Source of the DNA: Symbiodinium natans
Lineage: Eukaryota > Sar > Dinophyceae > Suessiales > Symbiodiniaceae
Length of the DNA: 64,000 bases
Reading direction: 5' to 3'
NCBI GenBank assembly: GCA_905221605.1
Contig: CAJNDS010000469.1
Span: 318,185-382,184 of the forward strand
The notes beneath the pieces are model-generated. The model was not told where the DNA came from. It worked only from the letters and a program-made list of their open reading frames with translations, and searched no databases. Below are positions 31,966 through 42,365 of this stretch, in pieces. Position 1 is the first letter of the stretch, and each line of letters begins with the position of its first letter. Made by a program: the position numbers and the translations under genes.

Positions 31966-33845
31966 GGCCGCAGAGTTGCGTAGACGAGATTAGCCAACCA
32001 GTAGGCGCCATGCGTCGCACCGCTCAACGCCTCGATATGTCGTTCTACTGGGGATGTTCCACCTTATACAAAAAGACCTTAGTAGGAGGGCTTTAGGGGC
32101 TTTAGGGTTAAGGGTTTGGGGTTTAGGGTTTAGGAACATCCCAATCGTATACCCTAATCCCTAAACCGGTTTCAGGGCTTAGTCATGGGCTTCCTGCTCG
32201 CCCCTCTTTCCTACCCCCCCTAGGTTCCCCCTAATTAGGCTATAGTTATCCCTACATAGCCTTCATTATGGGGGGAAAGCTAGGGGGACAGTAAAAAGAG
32301 GGGCAGTAGGGCAACCCATGATTGGCCTCGTACCTCGACAGACCTGACACCGTCATGTACCTCACCCCGCAACTCAATGAGTTTCTGGGGTTTAGGGTCA
32401 GGGTTCAGCTTCTCAAGTACAAAGCATTCACTAGTAAAGCTCCTTACCGGTATCGAATGTCGACCCACCCACCCATTGGATCCCGTAACGTTATGAAAAT
32501 GCTTGACTTCATTGTTGGCTCTCGTCGCACCCAAACAACGCCTAAAACCCAAACCCCAAACCCAAACCAAAACTCTGAACCCTTAAAAGCCCAACTCCCT
32601 AACCCCTACCCTCCCAAAAGCTCCGAACCCAACCCCCCAAAACCTCTGGAAGCCCCCCGAAACCCCACAAAAGCACACACACCCAAACCAAAACACCCCC
32701 CCCCCCCCCCCCCGAACACCCCGAACAAAGCCCTCAGAGACACCTAAACCGTCAACCCCCAACCCTAAACCCTGAACCCTAAACCCTAACCCTAACCCTA
32801 AGAACCCTAAACCCAACCCTAACCCTAAACCCTGAAACCCTCAAACCCTAACCCTAAAACCCTGAACCCTGAACCCTGACCCTAAACCCTGAACCCCCCT
32901 AAACCCAAACCCCAACCCTAAACCCTCAACCCTAAACCCTAAAGCCTCAACCCTAAACCCTAAACCCTGAACCCTAATCCCTAAACCCTCGACCCTCAAC
33001 CCTCAACCCCAGTCCAAAAACCCTCAACCCTAAACCCTAAACCCTCAATCCTCAACCCCAAACCCTAAACCAAAAAGTGCACCTGGAGCTGACGAGCGCC
33101 GCTTGTCCGCTCCTCACAGGTTGAAGGGGTTTTTGGGGGGGTTCAGGGTTTTTGGGGTTTCGGGTTTAGGGTTTAGGGTTTAGGTTTTAGGGTTTAGGGT
33201 TAGGGTTTAGGGGGCTTAGGGGGTTTAGGGGGTTGAGGGGGTTTAGGGGGTTTAGGGGGCTCGGGAGTATTTAGGGGTTTAGGAGTATCCAGGGGGCCTA
33301 GGGGTTTAGGAGTGTTCAAGTGGGGTTTTGAGTGGGGGGGGGGGGGGGCAGGGGGGGTTAAGGGTTTGGATCTCTGGCCGTTGATGGTACGTTTCTTGTG
33401 CGATGTTTCGGGTAGGATTTCGGGGAGGGGTTAGGTTTAGGGTTTAGTGTCTAGGGCTTAGGGTTTAGGACTTCGGGTGGGGGTCACCCCAAGTACCGTT
33501 CTTTTAGCACAAGGTTTTGGGGATTCAAGAAAGCTTTGGGCTTAGCACTCAGGGATTAGGGTTAAATACGGCTGAGGGTTGAGGGTTCAGAGGTTGAGGG
33601 TACATCGGGTTAGGGCTCTAGGGTTCTCCCTTGAGTTCCATAGCAAGAGCCCAGAAGAGGTAGGGGCCTAAACCCTAAACCCTAAAGACTTAACCCTAAA
33701 CCCTAAAACCTAAACCCTAAACCCTAAGCCCTAAAGCACTCCTTCACCAAGTAGTGGGTGATGCCCGCTGGAATGAAGGAGAGGCAAAAAGTGATGTAGA
33801 TCGACAGCATGAACACCTCGAGGCTTCCCACACGGATGCTAGCAT
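31966..33845 (-). CDS. ABCA-type ABC transporter fragment, three exons
   Basis: Exons 33845-33742, 33112-33083 and about 32030-31966 join in frame. The product has a membrane helix (SLEVFMLSIYITFCLSFIPA), then YLVKERTSGARQLQALSGA, then YWLANLVYA. This is the ABCA signature: a TM helix with FxPA, a V-x-ER-x3-AK-x-LQ loop, a short SG linker and a YW(L/V)xN start of the next helix, as at the end of a transmembrane half ahead of further helices. Exon 1 to 2 uses a GA donor (AAG/GAGTGC to GTGAG/GAGCGG); exon 2 to 3 uses GT. Nucleotide-binding domains and both gene ends were not found, so this is a partial gene. Confidence 0.7.
32049..32142. mobile_element. Family B element with an internal TTTAGGG block
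   Basis: The left end GGGGATGTTCCACCTTATAC and right end GGAACATCCCAAT are intact, but the middle is replaced by AGGGCTTTAGGGG and TTTAGGG units. It lies in the intron just upstream of the third ABC transporter exon. Confidence 0.75.
32183..32323. mobile_element. Miniature element, family D
   Basis: The ends are TCATGGGCTTCCTGC and GGCAACCCATGA, with GGTTCCCCCTAATTAGG and its rough complement inside. Other copies are at 35845-35980 and 56126-56283. It lies within the ABC transporter intron. Confidence 0.75.
32520..33070. repeat. Degenerate CCCTAAA/CCCTGAA/CCCTCAA array
   Basis: About 550 bp of highly varied telomere-like units with a C tract at 32698-32713. It makes up most of the rest of the ABC transporter intron. 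Confidence 0.85.
33113..33660. repeat. Telomere-type repeats and G tract in an intron
   Basis: TTTAGGG, TTTAGGGGG and GGGGTTTAG variants at 33150-33320, a G tract at 33336-33349 and degenerate repeats to 33620. It lies between ABC transporter exons 1 and 2. Confidence 0.8.
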
Positions 33846-33866
33846 CTGAAACGGCAAGATTACCCA

Positions 33867-33980
33867 CCCTAAACCCTAAACCCTAAACCCTAAACCCTAA
33901 ACCCTAAACCCTAAACCCTAAACCCTAAACCCTAAACCCTAAACCCTAAACCCTAAACCCTAAACCCTAAACCCTAAACC
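33867..33980. repeat. CCCTAAA array
   Basis: Sixteen nearly perfect units directly upstream (on the minus strand) of the first recognised ABC transporter exon. Confidence 0.95.
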
Positions 33981-34129
33981 ATTTACATAAACCTTCAACC
34001 CTAAACCCTGAACCCTTAGGATGGTTTACGGGGGTTCAGGGCTTAGAGCGCTTGGGGCTTTTGCTTGGAGAAGGCTGGGGACGACGCTTCCCATGCCCGC
34101 TGTATCTGATAGGCGCTGCGCCCTGTCCT

Positions 34130-34265
34130 GAAAAGCACCGTCGTGTCAGAACCCGCCGAATTTCTGAGATGCCTGGGCCCTGGGCCCTGTACCCTGAAGT
34201 TTATAGACAATTGCTACACCGCGCGACGTGGCTTTGACGGCAACCCAGGCTCCAGACTGAATTCT
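34130..34265 (-). CDS. Weak candidate exons upstream of the transporter
   Basis: Minus-strand islands read CLRIQSGAWVAVKATSRGVA then IVYKLQ, and after TTTTCAG, DRAQRLSDTAGMGSVVP. Either could belong to the ABC transporter. Unassigned. Confidence 0.25.
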
Positions 34266-34396
34266 CAAACATGCTTTAGGCACTTTAGTATTCGGGTTTA
34301 GGGTTTAGGGCTGAGGGCCTAAAGTTTAGGGTTTAGCGTTTAGGGCTTAGGGTTTAGGATAAAAGGGCACTCAGCCCTCAACCGAAAACGCCCTAG

Positions 34397-34482
34397 AGCC
34401 CCAAACCGGGGGCAGAGGCTCCCGACGGCGAAGCGCTCGAGGGTCACCTGCTCCTCCTCGAAGGTCGCGTGGAATATGGCAT
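34397..34482 (-). CDS. Candidate exon, unassigned
   Basis: After TTTAG the minus strand reads AIFHATFEEEQVTLERFAVG then SLCPR. It may be an extracellular-domain exon of the ABC transporter located downstream; this is inference from strand and position only. Confidence 0.4.
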
Positions 34483-34649
34483 CTAAACATGGGTTCACAC
34501 CTTCAACCCTAAACCCTAAACCCTAAACCCGAAACCCTAAACCCTAAACCCCTTCAAGCATGGGGCTTGAGTCAAGGATTGGGGCTTTGGGTGTTGGGGC
34601 TTGGGGTTCGGGGTTCAGGCCCTAGATACCCCTCCTTGGTGTCTTTTTG

Positions 34650-34759
34650 GGGGTCCATGTAGTTACCTCATCATTATCTACTTGGGCCCCAGAGTCCCTA
34701 CATAATATCGGAAGTACTGCAAGGCCCAAGTATTCCCTAATTAGGTACATGGACCCTTC
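34650..34759. mobile_element. Family C element
   Basis: The ends are GGGTCCATGTAGTTACCT and TTAGGTACATGGACCC, with TACTTGGGCCCC and GGCCCAAGTA inside. Confidence 0.85.
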
Positions 34760-34862
34760 GGGAGGGTTTCGGTGAGGCAGAGTGGCAGAGTGGCTGTTGC
34801 AGCCTTTCCGGTGAGCCTGGGGATTCGATCACCTTCACCTCTTCAAGCTGTCCGGGCTTTGG

Positions 34863-34945
34863 CCTCCCTAAACCCTAAACCCTAAACCCTAAACCCTAAA
34901 CCCTAAACCCTAAACCCTAAACCCTAAACCCTAAACCCTAAACCG
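34863..34945. repeat. CCCTAAA array
   Basis: Eleven perfect units. Confidence 0.95.
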
Positions 34946-35062
34946 TTTTTTTGGCGGGATTCAGGAACTCTAGATAGGGCCAAAACTTCCTTAACCACCA
35001 AACAAGAAGCCCTCAAAGTTGCATTTGGGGTTTACGGTGTAGGGTCTTCGGTTTTGGGTTAT

Positions 35063-35165
35063 GTGGGGGTTTCCGAAATTAGGGGTACCTTATGTTGGCG
35101 TCCTTATTACAAAGGATTCCTACTACTTGGGGGCCTGTTTCAGGGGGTCCCCTATTTCAGTCAAC
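35063..35165. mobile_element. Miniature element, family I
   Basis: The ends are TTTCCGAAATTAGGGG and GTCCCCTATTTCAG, with TCCTTATTACAAAGGATTCC inside. Other copies are at 62020 and 63887, and half of one is intron 2 of the ankyrin-like gene. Confidence 0.8.
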
Positions 35166-35179
35166 TCCATGTCGAGAAG

Positions 35180-35245
35180 TCTGCGCTGTGGCTGAGGAGC
35201 CCCTTGAGGAATTGCAAGTGCTCATGCAGGCAGGATCTAGGTTTA
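35180..35245. CDS. Weak candidate exon, strand uncertain
   Basis: Plus reads VCAVAEEPLEELQVLMQAGS; minus reads SCLHEHLQFLKGLLSHSADF. Both are plausible, neither assigned. Confidence 0.25.
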
Positions 35246-35436
35246 GGGGTTGCTCCTTTCCAGGCACCCCGCAATCGAACGTCGCACATGGCTGCTTCAG
35301 GCCTTACCTACCCTATATACCCTACCCTGAGACCCGCTGAGCTCCTCCTAAGCCCCCTTCCCCCCCGCTTCTCAAGCCCTTTGAACCCCAGAGCCCTAAA
35401 CCCTAAACCCTAAACCCTAAACCCTAAACCCTGAGA

Positions 35437-35545
35437 CTCTTCAGCGACTCTGAACATGCGCCTTGGTTTGTGGGAAGAGGTGGACAGTGACGGACACGGT
35501 CCTTGCACTTTTGAGCTCAACATCGGAAGCTGATTTATGGTTTAT
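35437..35545 (-). CDS. Candidate exon, unassigned
   Basis: The minus strand reads SDVELKSARTVSVTVHLFPQ then TKAHVQSR. Alternating hydrophobic residues suggest a beta-rich segment. No family recognised. Confidence 0.4.
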
Positions 35546-35844
35546 GGTTTAGGGCCTTTTAAAAACGCTAAACTCTATGCTATAGCCTGAACCCTGAACC
35601 CTGAACCCTGAACCCTGAACCCTGAACCCTGAACCCTAAACCAACCCCAAACCCTAAACCCTAAACCCTAAACCCTCAACCCTCAACCAACCCTAGACCC
35701 TCAACCCTACCAGGTGTTTTGCTCCGAAGAGGCGGTGTTGCTTCGATGCACCTAGTAATTACAGGCCTTGAAGTCTTAAGGGAGACCAACGCCTCACACC
35801 AAAACGAGGTTCTGAGGTTTTGAAAGTAGCTTAAGGACCACATG

Positions 35845-35980
35845 ATCATGGGTTCCCTACCACCCCCCCCACCCCTCTATACTACCCCAGCCTAGGTTTC
35901 CCCCTTGGGTGGGGAAATGACCTTAATTAGGGGGGGAACCTCGGGGGTAGTATAGCGGGCGGTAGTAGGGGAACCCACGA
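35845..35980. mobile_element. Family D element
   Basis: The ends are ATCATGGGTTCCCTAC and GTAGGGGAACCCACGA; inside are TCTATACTACCCCAG and GGGGTAGTATAG. A clear inverted repeat. Confidence 0.85.
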
Positions 35981-35984
35981 AGGG

Positions 35985-36184
35985 CACCCTAAAAGGGTTT
36001 ATGTTTCATGAACCCTAATAGGAATTACAGTAGTCTAGGGTATATGACCCTAAACACCAAACCCTAAACCCTAAACCCTAAACTGGGTTCATATGCTCTA
36101 CTAGGAATTGGAGGTAGTTATGGGGAATTCTAGCAGTATAGGGTATATGACTCACCTCAACTCTAGGGTTCATTTGGTCCCCAG
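35985..36184. mobile_element. Family E element with internal CCCTAAA block
   Basis: The right end CATTTGGTCCCCAGAG and two copies of AGTATAGGGTATATGA-type core surround a CCCTAAA block at 36050-36083. It looks like a nested or partly duplicated family E element. Confidence 0.7.
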
Positions 36185-36397
36185 AGTTTAGGGTTCAGCG
36201 TTCAGGGTTCAGGGTTAAGGTTTAGGGTTTAGGGTTTAGGGTTTAAGGTGGGGTGTCTGGTGCTAAATCCGAACGCCCTCATCCCTCAGCTGCACTTGGG
36301 CGACCCTGCTTCAACCCTAAACCCTAAACCCCAAACCCTAAACCCTAAACCCTAAACCCCAAAGTCCTGAACCCTGAAACCCTGCAAAAAGTTCAGC

Positions 36398-36470
36398 CGA
36401 GACGCTTCTTCTTCCCCAATCTTGCGAGCCTGGCATTGGTGAGGGCCGCCTGGCAGAGCAATTAGCTTTT
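36398..36470 (-). CDS. Candidate exon, basic
   Basis: The minus strand reads CQAALTNARLARLGKKKRLG. Unassigned. Confidence 0.3.
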
Positions 36471-36575
36471 CCCCTAGGGCCTACGGCCGGGTTCAGGGGT
36501 TTGGGTGTTTAGGGATGAGAGTTGATTTTTCGAGGGTTTCGATGTCTAGGGTCGAGGTGTTTAGGGTTGAGGGTT

Positions 36576-36664
36576 GGGATGTTCCCCCCTATACTAGCAG
36601 TTGCTAAAAGTCCTTAATGGGGTAATAGGGACAATAATAGGGGGGGGGTACTATAAGGAGTTCA
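36576..36664. mobile_element. Family B element, right end degraded
   Basis: GGGATGTTCCCCCCTATACTAGCAG and an inner TCCTTAATGGGGTAATAGGG; the right terminus is lost. Confidence 0.65.
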
Positions 36665-36806
36665 GGGTTGTGGTGTTTAGGGTTGAGAGTTGAGATGCCT
36701 AGGTTTTTTTCCGGCTTAGAGCTGATCTAGGTGCTTCGGGTGCAGTTTGGTGTTAAGCCCAAATAAAGCCCTAAACCCTGGTCTTGATCCCCTCTCAGCC
36801 CTATAC

Positions 36807-36900
36807 TTGGGATGTTCACCCTTATACTAATAGCCCTTAATCGGGATTACAGTGCCCCCCCGTTACACTCCCCATTATAAGGACTGTTAGAAGTTAGAAA
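36807..36900. mobile_element. Family B element, right end degraded
   Basis: TTGGGATGTTCACCCTTATA, TAATAGCCCTTAATCGGGAT and CCATTATAAGGACTGTTAG are recognisable; the last bases diverge. Confidence 0.7.
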
Positions 36901-36999
36901 CTCCAAAGCCTGAACACTATACCAGCCGAAGCCCCAAAAACACCAAGTTGCCAAGACCCCAAACTCCAAACTCCCTTAACTGCAGAACCCTATACATCC

Positions 37000-37740
37000 C
37001 AGATCCGACATGACGTACTGACCCTACCGCCCTAGAAACCAAAACCCCTCAACCCTAAATCCTCTTACCCCCAAAGCCCCAGGGCCGCCTTGGCCCTCAG
37101 AACCCAAGCTACGCTTGTGAAACCCTCCAATTCAACACCGTACGCCCCTTAAAAACCTTGAAGCCCTAAAAACCCTGCAGCCCTAAATGCGAAAAAAATG
37201 TCTAGAGTTGAGGGTTTCAGGGTATGTAGAGCTTTAGGGCTTCGGGGTTTGAGCAGGGGGCAAAGTTCAAAGTCCCCTTTGCAAACTCGTGGCGTTGGGG
37301 CTCGTTGGAGTTCAGCTCTCTCGGCGGGCTCCCGGCTCAAGGCGTAAGGTTTATAAAGGACGAATTCACTAACAAAGTTCTGACGACACCAGAACAAGCA
37401 CTTAAGAAACATGATGGCAAACAAAAACCCGCAACAACATCAGGACAGGCAGTCCCTAAACCAGACACCCCAAGCCTGCCCCCAAGTGCGCATCCTGCCT
37501 GGTACACTGCTGGTGAGTGCTTGCTGGTGGTGTTGGCCTTGTGCTGGAAAGTGGAAAGTCAGAAGCCCTAAGCCCTCAATCCCTCACCCTAAGCCCCTAA
37601 ACCCCTACACCCCAAGCCCATGCGCAAAGCCCGTAAAAGTTAACCAAAAACTAACAGGTCATGATCTCCCTTTGCCGTTTCACATCCTTATCGCCGTTTT
37701 GATGGTTTCATAAGTTATAGGGCCCTTTTCGTGGGGCCAG
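37000..37740. other. Low-repeat stretch, no gene assigned
   Basis: This stretch has few telomere units. The plus strand at 37305-37571 is open for 88 codons (KDEFTNKVLTTPEQALKKHD included) but has no recognisable domain and overlaps other open frames. It may contain exons I cannot resolve. Confidence 0.3.
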
Positions 37741-37754
37741 TGGTGCACTTACCT

Positions 37755-37901
37755 TAAGGACCAAAGGAGACATAAACAGGTATATGTGTTTCATACTACC
37801 CTAAACCCTAACCCTAAACCCTAAACCCTAAACCCCACAAGGAATTATAGTCGTCTAGGCTACAACGGTCCCAACTTGTTGGGTTCATGTGGTCCCCAAG
37901 G
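37755..37901. mobile_element. Family E element with internal CCCTAAA block
   Basis: The right part has GGAATTATAGTCGTCTAGG and ends TTCATGTGGTCCCCAAGG; CCCTAAA units at 37799-37836 lie within it. Confidence 0.6.
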
Positions 37902-38234
37902 TAAGCGCGCCGCAAAGATACCTGAAAACTGTAGGCCTTCGACCTTTATTGGGTATAAGGAGGGACCCCTAGAAGGGACCAACCCTAAACCCTAAACCCT
38001 AAACCCTAAACCCTAAACCCTCCTTACTCCTCTATATGACCCCACAAAAAAACCCTTTTATATAGACCCTAAAGAACCCCCAACGAACCCTAAGGTTGCA
38101 AGTGTCTCTCCTTTAGTCCCTTGAGGTTTAGCGTTTAGGGTTTAGGGTTTCGGGTTTAGGGTTTATGGGACGGGCAGGGGGGGGAGTGTTTCGCGAGGCT
38201 TTGGGGAATTTGGGTTGAGGATTTAGGGTTTAGG

Positions 38235-38314
38235 TTGGGATGTTCCCCCATATAAATAGTAAGAATTACTATAATTTCGATTCAGGACTGTTAGTTTAAG
38301 GGTGAGCATCCCAA
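38235..38314. mobile_element. Family B element
   Basis: TTGGGATGTTCCCCCATATA at the left and AAGGGTGAGCATCCCAA at the right, with GGACTGTTAGTTTAAGG. Confidence 0.75.
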
Positions 38315-38514
38315 GGTTTCGGGTGCATTTCCCAAAGTTGTTGCGGTTTAGGGTTTAGGGTTTAGGGTTTGGGGTTTAGGGTTTAGGGTTTAGGGTTCAG
38401 GGTCTAGGGTCATGGGGATTGGAACGTCAGCGCAAGAAGAGTCTGCGGGCTACTTCAGGTTGAAGGGCGTTGGGCTATGCTGTTCGGGACCCGCCCCCGA
38501 CGAGTCCCCACAAA

Positions 38515-38582
38515 GGAGTTTAGGGTTTAGGGTTTAGGGTTTAGGGTTTAGGGTTTAGGGTTTAGGGTTTAGGGTTTAGGGA
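38515..38582. repeat. TTTAGGG array
   Basis: Nine perfect units. Unique DNA at 38400-38515 upstream is open on the plus strand (LLQVEGRWAMLFGTRPRRVP) but unassigned. Confidence 0.9.
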
Positions 38583-38904
38583 TGAGGGTTTTGGCGGAGA
38601 GAACACAAAGCTTACAGCCCCAAAAACCTGGCAATCCAGGAGCCCCAAACCCTTCATCCTAAACCCTAAACCCTGAATCCTAAATCCTAAACCCCTAATC
38701 CTAAACCCTAAACCCTGAACCCCTAGCCCTAAACCCTAAATGCCCAATCCCTAATCGCCCTAAACCCCGTGAGCGCCGCAAACCCTAGCAGCCCTTAAAC
38801 CTTTAACCCTCAACCCTAAAGAGTCCCAAACCCCAACGTGTAAACCCTACGAACCACACCCTAAATCCTAAACCCTAAACCCTAAACCCTAAACCCTAGG
38901 ACAC

Positions 38905-39000
38905 CAAAATCTCTGGGTTTCGATGCGAAGACAACGGCATCCGCTCCAGCGCGCCAGACATCGTCAGGCCCCGTCCTGTGGAGAAGGCGAGAGCCTTATG
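38905..39000 (-). CDS. Candidate exon, unassigned
   Basis: After the acceptor CTCCACAG the minus strand reads TGPDDVWRAGADAVVFASKP then RDF. Good coding composition. Confidence 0.45.
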
Positions 39001-39284
39001 GTTTTGGGGCGTTTAAGGGTTTAGGGTTTAGGGTTTAGGGATTCGCGGGTTCAGGGTCTAGGGTTGAGGGGTCAAGATTTTGGTGGTTAGGGTCTTCAGT
39101 GTTTGGGGTCTTGTGGGCTCTGTGTGTGAGTGTGACCAGCCAAAAAGAAGCGACTCAACGGACTAAAGTCCGAAATCCTAAGCCCTGAGCCCTAAATCCT
39201 AAACCCTAAACCCCAACCCCAAACCCCAAACCCCAAACCCTAAACCCTAAACCCTAACCCTAAACCCTAAACCCCAAACCCTAC

Positions 39285-39365
39285 ATGCGAAATCGAGACT
39301 TCCACGGTGCAGGGGAGTCCTGGCCGTGGCCACCACGTAGTATGCGCCGAACCTTTGCTTTCTAG
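39285..39365 (-). CDS. Candidate exon, unassigned
   Basis: After CAAAG the minus strand reads FGAYYVVATARTPLHRGSLD. Good coding composition; no family recognised. Confidence 0.4.
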
Positions 39366-39629
39366 ACCCCCAAACCCTATTTAGGATGACCAAATAGGGT
39401 TTAGGGTTTAGGGTTTGGGGGTTTATATAGGGTTTAGGGTTTGGGGGCTGATTTTTGGGCTTTGGGGTCTAGGGTTTGGGTCGCAACCCTAAGCCCCCAA
39501 AACGATAATCCAAGAAATGTCTCACCCCTAATGGAATCCCAGAATAGTAGGGTTCCGGGATACTAAGGACCCCCCCCCCCCCCCAAACCCTAAACCCTAA
39601 ACCCTAAACCCTAAACTCGGAACCGACCC

Positions 39630-39715
39630 CGCCCCCATGTGGATACCCTCTTGGCCGCAGACCTGCCCATTAGGCTCGAGGGTGGAACTTGATGCTTGCA
39701 GAACTACTGGTTTCT
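39630..39715 (-). CDS. Weak candidate exon
   Basis: The minus strand reads PVVLQASSSTLEPNGQVCGQ then EGIHMGAG. Unassigned. Confidence 0.3.
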
Positions 39716-39959
39716 TAAGACCTCCCTTAACCCTAAACCCTAAACCCTAAGCCCTAAACCCTAAACCCGAATCCCCCCAAGAAAACATTCTTCCTTGAAA
39801 GGGCAATAAGGGGGAGAAAAACATGCTTCCTTATAAGGGCAGGGTAATGAGGGGAGTTTATCTTTGACTTTTGTGGTTCTCAAGCAAATACTGGAGAACT
39901 CGCTTTCTGCTGGATTTAAACGACAGCGGGCATACCTACAACTGGGCAGGAACGTTGTG

Positions 39960-40180
39960 GCGGAGGGCTCAACCCTAAACCCTTACCCTAAACTCTAAAT
40001 CCCTAGACCCTAAACCTAAAACCCTAAACCCTAAATTCCAAACCCTAAACCCTAAACTCTAACCCTAAACCCTAAACCCTAAACCCTAAACCCTAAATCC
40101 CAAACCCTAAACCTTAAACCCTAAACCCTAAATCCCAAACCCTAAACCCTAAAACCCCTAAACCCTAAACCCTAAAGCCT
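39960..40180. repeat. Degenerate CCCTAAA array
   Basis: About 30 units with CCTAAAT, CCCCTAAA and CTCTAAA variants. A possible family J/L element with TTCCTTATAAGGGCA lies just before it at 39780-39850. Confidence 0.85.
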
Positions 40181-40272
40181 CAGAGGTCACCTCCATCTGC
40201 CGCTGAGCTGCCGGGGGCTGGTGCTATTGGAATCTAGAATCTGCTCGGAGAAGCGCCTGGCCACTGTCTTGC
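40172..40272 (-). CDS. Candidate exon, unassigned
   Basis: The minus strand reads KTVARRFSEQILDSNSTSPR then QLSGRWR. An AG-G acceptor could lie at GGCCAG/GCGC. Confidence 0.4.
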
Positions 40273-40339
40273 GTTTAGGGTTTAGGGTTTAGGGTTTAGG
40301 TTTTTAGGGTTTAGGGTTTAGGGTTTAGGGTTTAGGGTT

Positions 40340-40380
40340 CAGGGTTAAGGGTTAAGGGTTAAGGGTTAAGGGTTAAGGGT
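40340..40380. repeat. TTAAGGG variant block
   Basis: Six consecutive TTAAGGG units within TTTAGGG arrays at 40272-40400. Confidence 0.9.
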
Positions 40381-40564
40381 TTAGGGTTTAGGGTTTAGGG
40401 TGTAGGATTTAGAGTTTAGGGGCTGAAGCGTTCAGGGCTTCGAAGGGTTCAAGGTCTAGGGGCTTAGCGCTTAGGCTTGAGGGTTAGGGGTTCAGGGCTT
40501 AGGGCTTAGGGATGAAGGTTTTGGGTTTAGGGTTTAGGGTTTAGGGTTTAGGGTTTAGGGTTTC

Positions 40565-40637
40565 CTGCAGCAACGTGTAGGTTACCCACAATCACCCAGG
40601 GGTGGCTCTTCTGAGTGGCCCGGATTCGAAACACTCC
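40565..40637 (-). CDS. Candidate exon, unassigned
   Basis: The minus strand reads GVFRIRATQKSHPWVIVGNL then HVAAG. A beta-strand-like pattern; no family assigned. Confidence 0.45.
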
Positions 40638-40797
40638 GAATAGCCCCCCAAAAACCTCTGTTTAGGATTTAGGGCTAGGGTTTCGGGCTAGGGTTCCGAG
40701 GGGGTAAACCCACCCAAAAACCCCTCAAACACCCTCAGCCAACCCAGGCAAACCCCAAACCCCAAACCCCAAACCCTAAACCCCGAACCCTAAACAG

Positions 40798-40872
40798 GTC
40801 CGAGCTTGCGACGCCAGGTTGTAGAAGTGACCAACCTTCCCATGACGGTCTTTAGGGGCTTCTGGGCTACCC
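40798..40872 (-). CDS. Candidate exon, unassigned
   Basis: The minus strand reads APKDRHGKVGHFYNLASQAR then TC, with a possible internal acceptor at GGGAAG/GTTGG. It lies upstream of the exon at 40565 on the same strand and may be the same gene. Confidence 0.45.
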
Positions 40873-40934
40873 TAAACCCTAAACCCTAAACCCTAAACCC
40901 TGAACCCTAAACCCTAAACCCTAAACCCTAAAGG

Positions 40935-41065
40935 GATTCGGACTCCTACCCCCTAAGGTTGTAGTTTCCCTTACATGTATTCCCTAAGAGGATCTTTAAA
41001 AAAAGGGTCCCCCAGAGCCAAGGGTACAACCTTAGGGGTTCAAGGTGGAATCCCATGACTAGCCC
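40935..41065. mobile_element. Miniature element, family H
   Basis: CTACCCCCTAAGGTTGTA at the left and GGGTACAACCTTAGGGGTTC at the right form terminal inverted repeats, with TCCCTAAGAGGATC inside. The other good copy is 62237-62376. Confidence 0.8.
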
Positions 41066-41099
41066 TAAACCCTAAACCCTAAACCATCAACCCTAATGG

Positions 41100-42180
41100 C
41101 TGTCATAGCTTTGCGGTTTTTAAGGGCCTTAGGGCTTTGGGGGTTCGAGCCTCTCTAAGGCTGTTCAGGGGCTTGGGAGACTTTGTCCTTTGTAAGAAAC
41201 CGTTTAGATGGTTAGGGTCTAGACTCGAGAGTCTTCTGGCTTTTGGGGCTTTCAAGGGTTGAGCTCATTGTAAATTTCTTTTGTGACGGGAGTTGTTCTT
41301 CCCGTTAGGCTTGCTTAGAGATTTTGGGTGTTTCACGAACGCGTGCGGAAAAGAAGGAAGGAGCGCGCGAGACGGGTATGGGCTCATTGCGACCGTTCAC
41401 TCATGTACTTCGCTCCTGGTATGAAGCAGGGATTATATTTCTGTTTTTTGGTGAGGGTAGATAAGGTTCCTTTTTAATATTGGTGAGTGTATATATTGGG
41501 TGTCCTTTTGGGGGTACAAGAAATATATACCCTACTTCATATATCGCTAGCTTTGCTAGTCATGGTGTCTTGGGGAAGATTCAACATTAAAAGCCCGTTG
41601 TCAAAAACAAATTAGTGGACTTGCAAGGTTAGTAGGTGCACTAAAGAAGTTTAGGGGTTTGGGGTTTTTAAGGTTCAGGAATAGAGAGCTTGCAGAGTCA
41701 ATATCTTGGGGCACCAATGGATTCATTCATAGTTCGCATTTTCTAGCTTTTGGAAATCACCAGGACACCCACCCACCAATAATCATAAGAAGGCGTATAT
41801 GGACTCACCAAAAACAGCAACCGACTCTACCTCAAAAACCATCGGCCATAGACTTAGACCTGACCCTTAAACTTAAACCTCCCAAACCATATGCCGCATA
41901 TGCCGACAAAGAGGAAGACGATCTACGCCCTGAACCCCAAACCTGGCAAAGTAAACCCGAACCCTTAAACCCTGTAAACTGTACACCTCAAACCCACCCT
42001 TAAACTAGGGGCGTATGGTACAACGCCCCCTGCAGTCTCGTTTCAATTCCCTTCTTAAACACTAAACCCTAAACCCGAAAACGTAAACCCTAAACCCTAC
42101 TTGCAATTATGGTGACCCTAGACTCATGGGACTCTACATTTGCCTTCCAAGGTTGCCATATTAGGAGTAGGGCTTAGGGA
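41100..42180. other. Low-repeat stretch with no gene recognised
   Basis: One of the longest stretches with few telomere units (about 41230-42050). It contains a palindrome-like TATATATTGGGTGTCC...TATATACCC around 41490-41540. The plus strand is open at 41659-42003 for 114 codons without a recognised domain. It could be ordinary intergenic DNA or hold exons I cannot identify. Confidence 0.35.
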
Positions 42181-42365
42181 TTAGGGTTTAGGGTTTAGGG
42201 TATTAGGAGAAAAAGGGGGGAACATCCTGATGCCAAAGCTGATGTGACAAGCAAGCCCAAATCAGGGTTTGGTTTTTAGGGTTTAGGGTTTAGGGTTTAG
42301 GGTTTAGGGTTTAGGGTTTAGGGTTTAGGGTTTAGGGTTTAGGGTTTAGGGTTTAGGGTTTAGGG

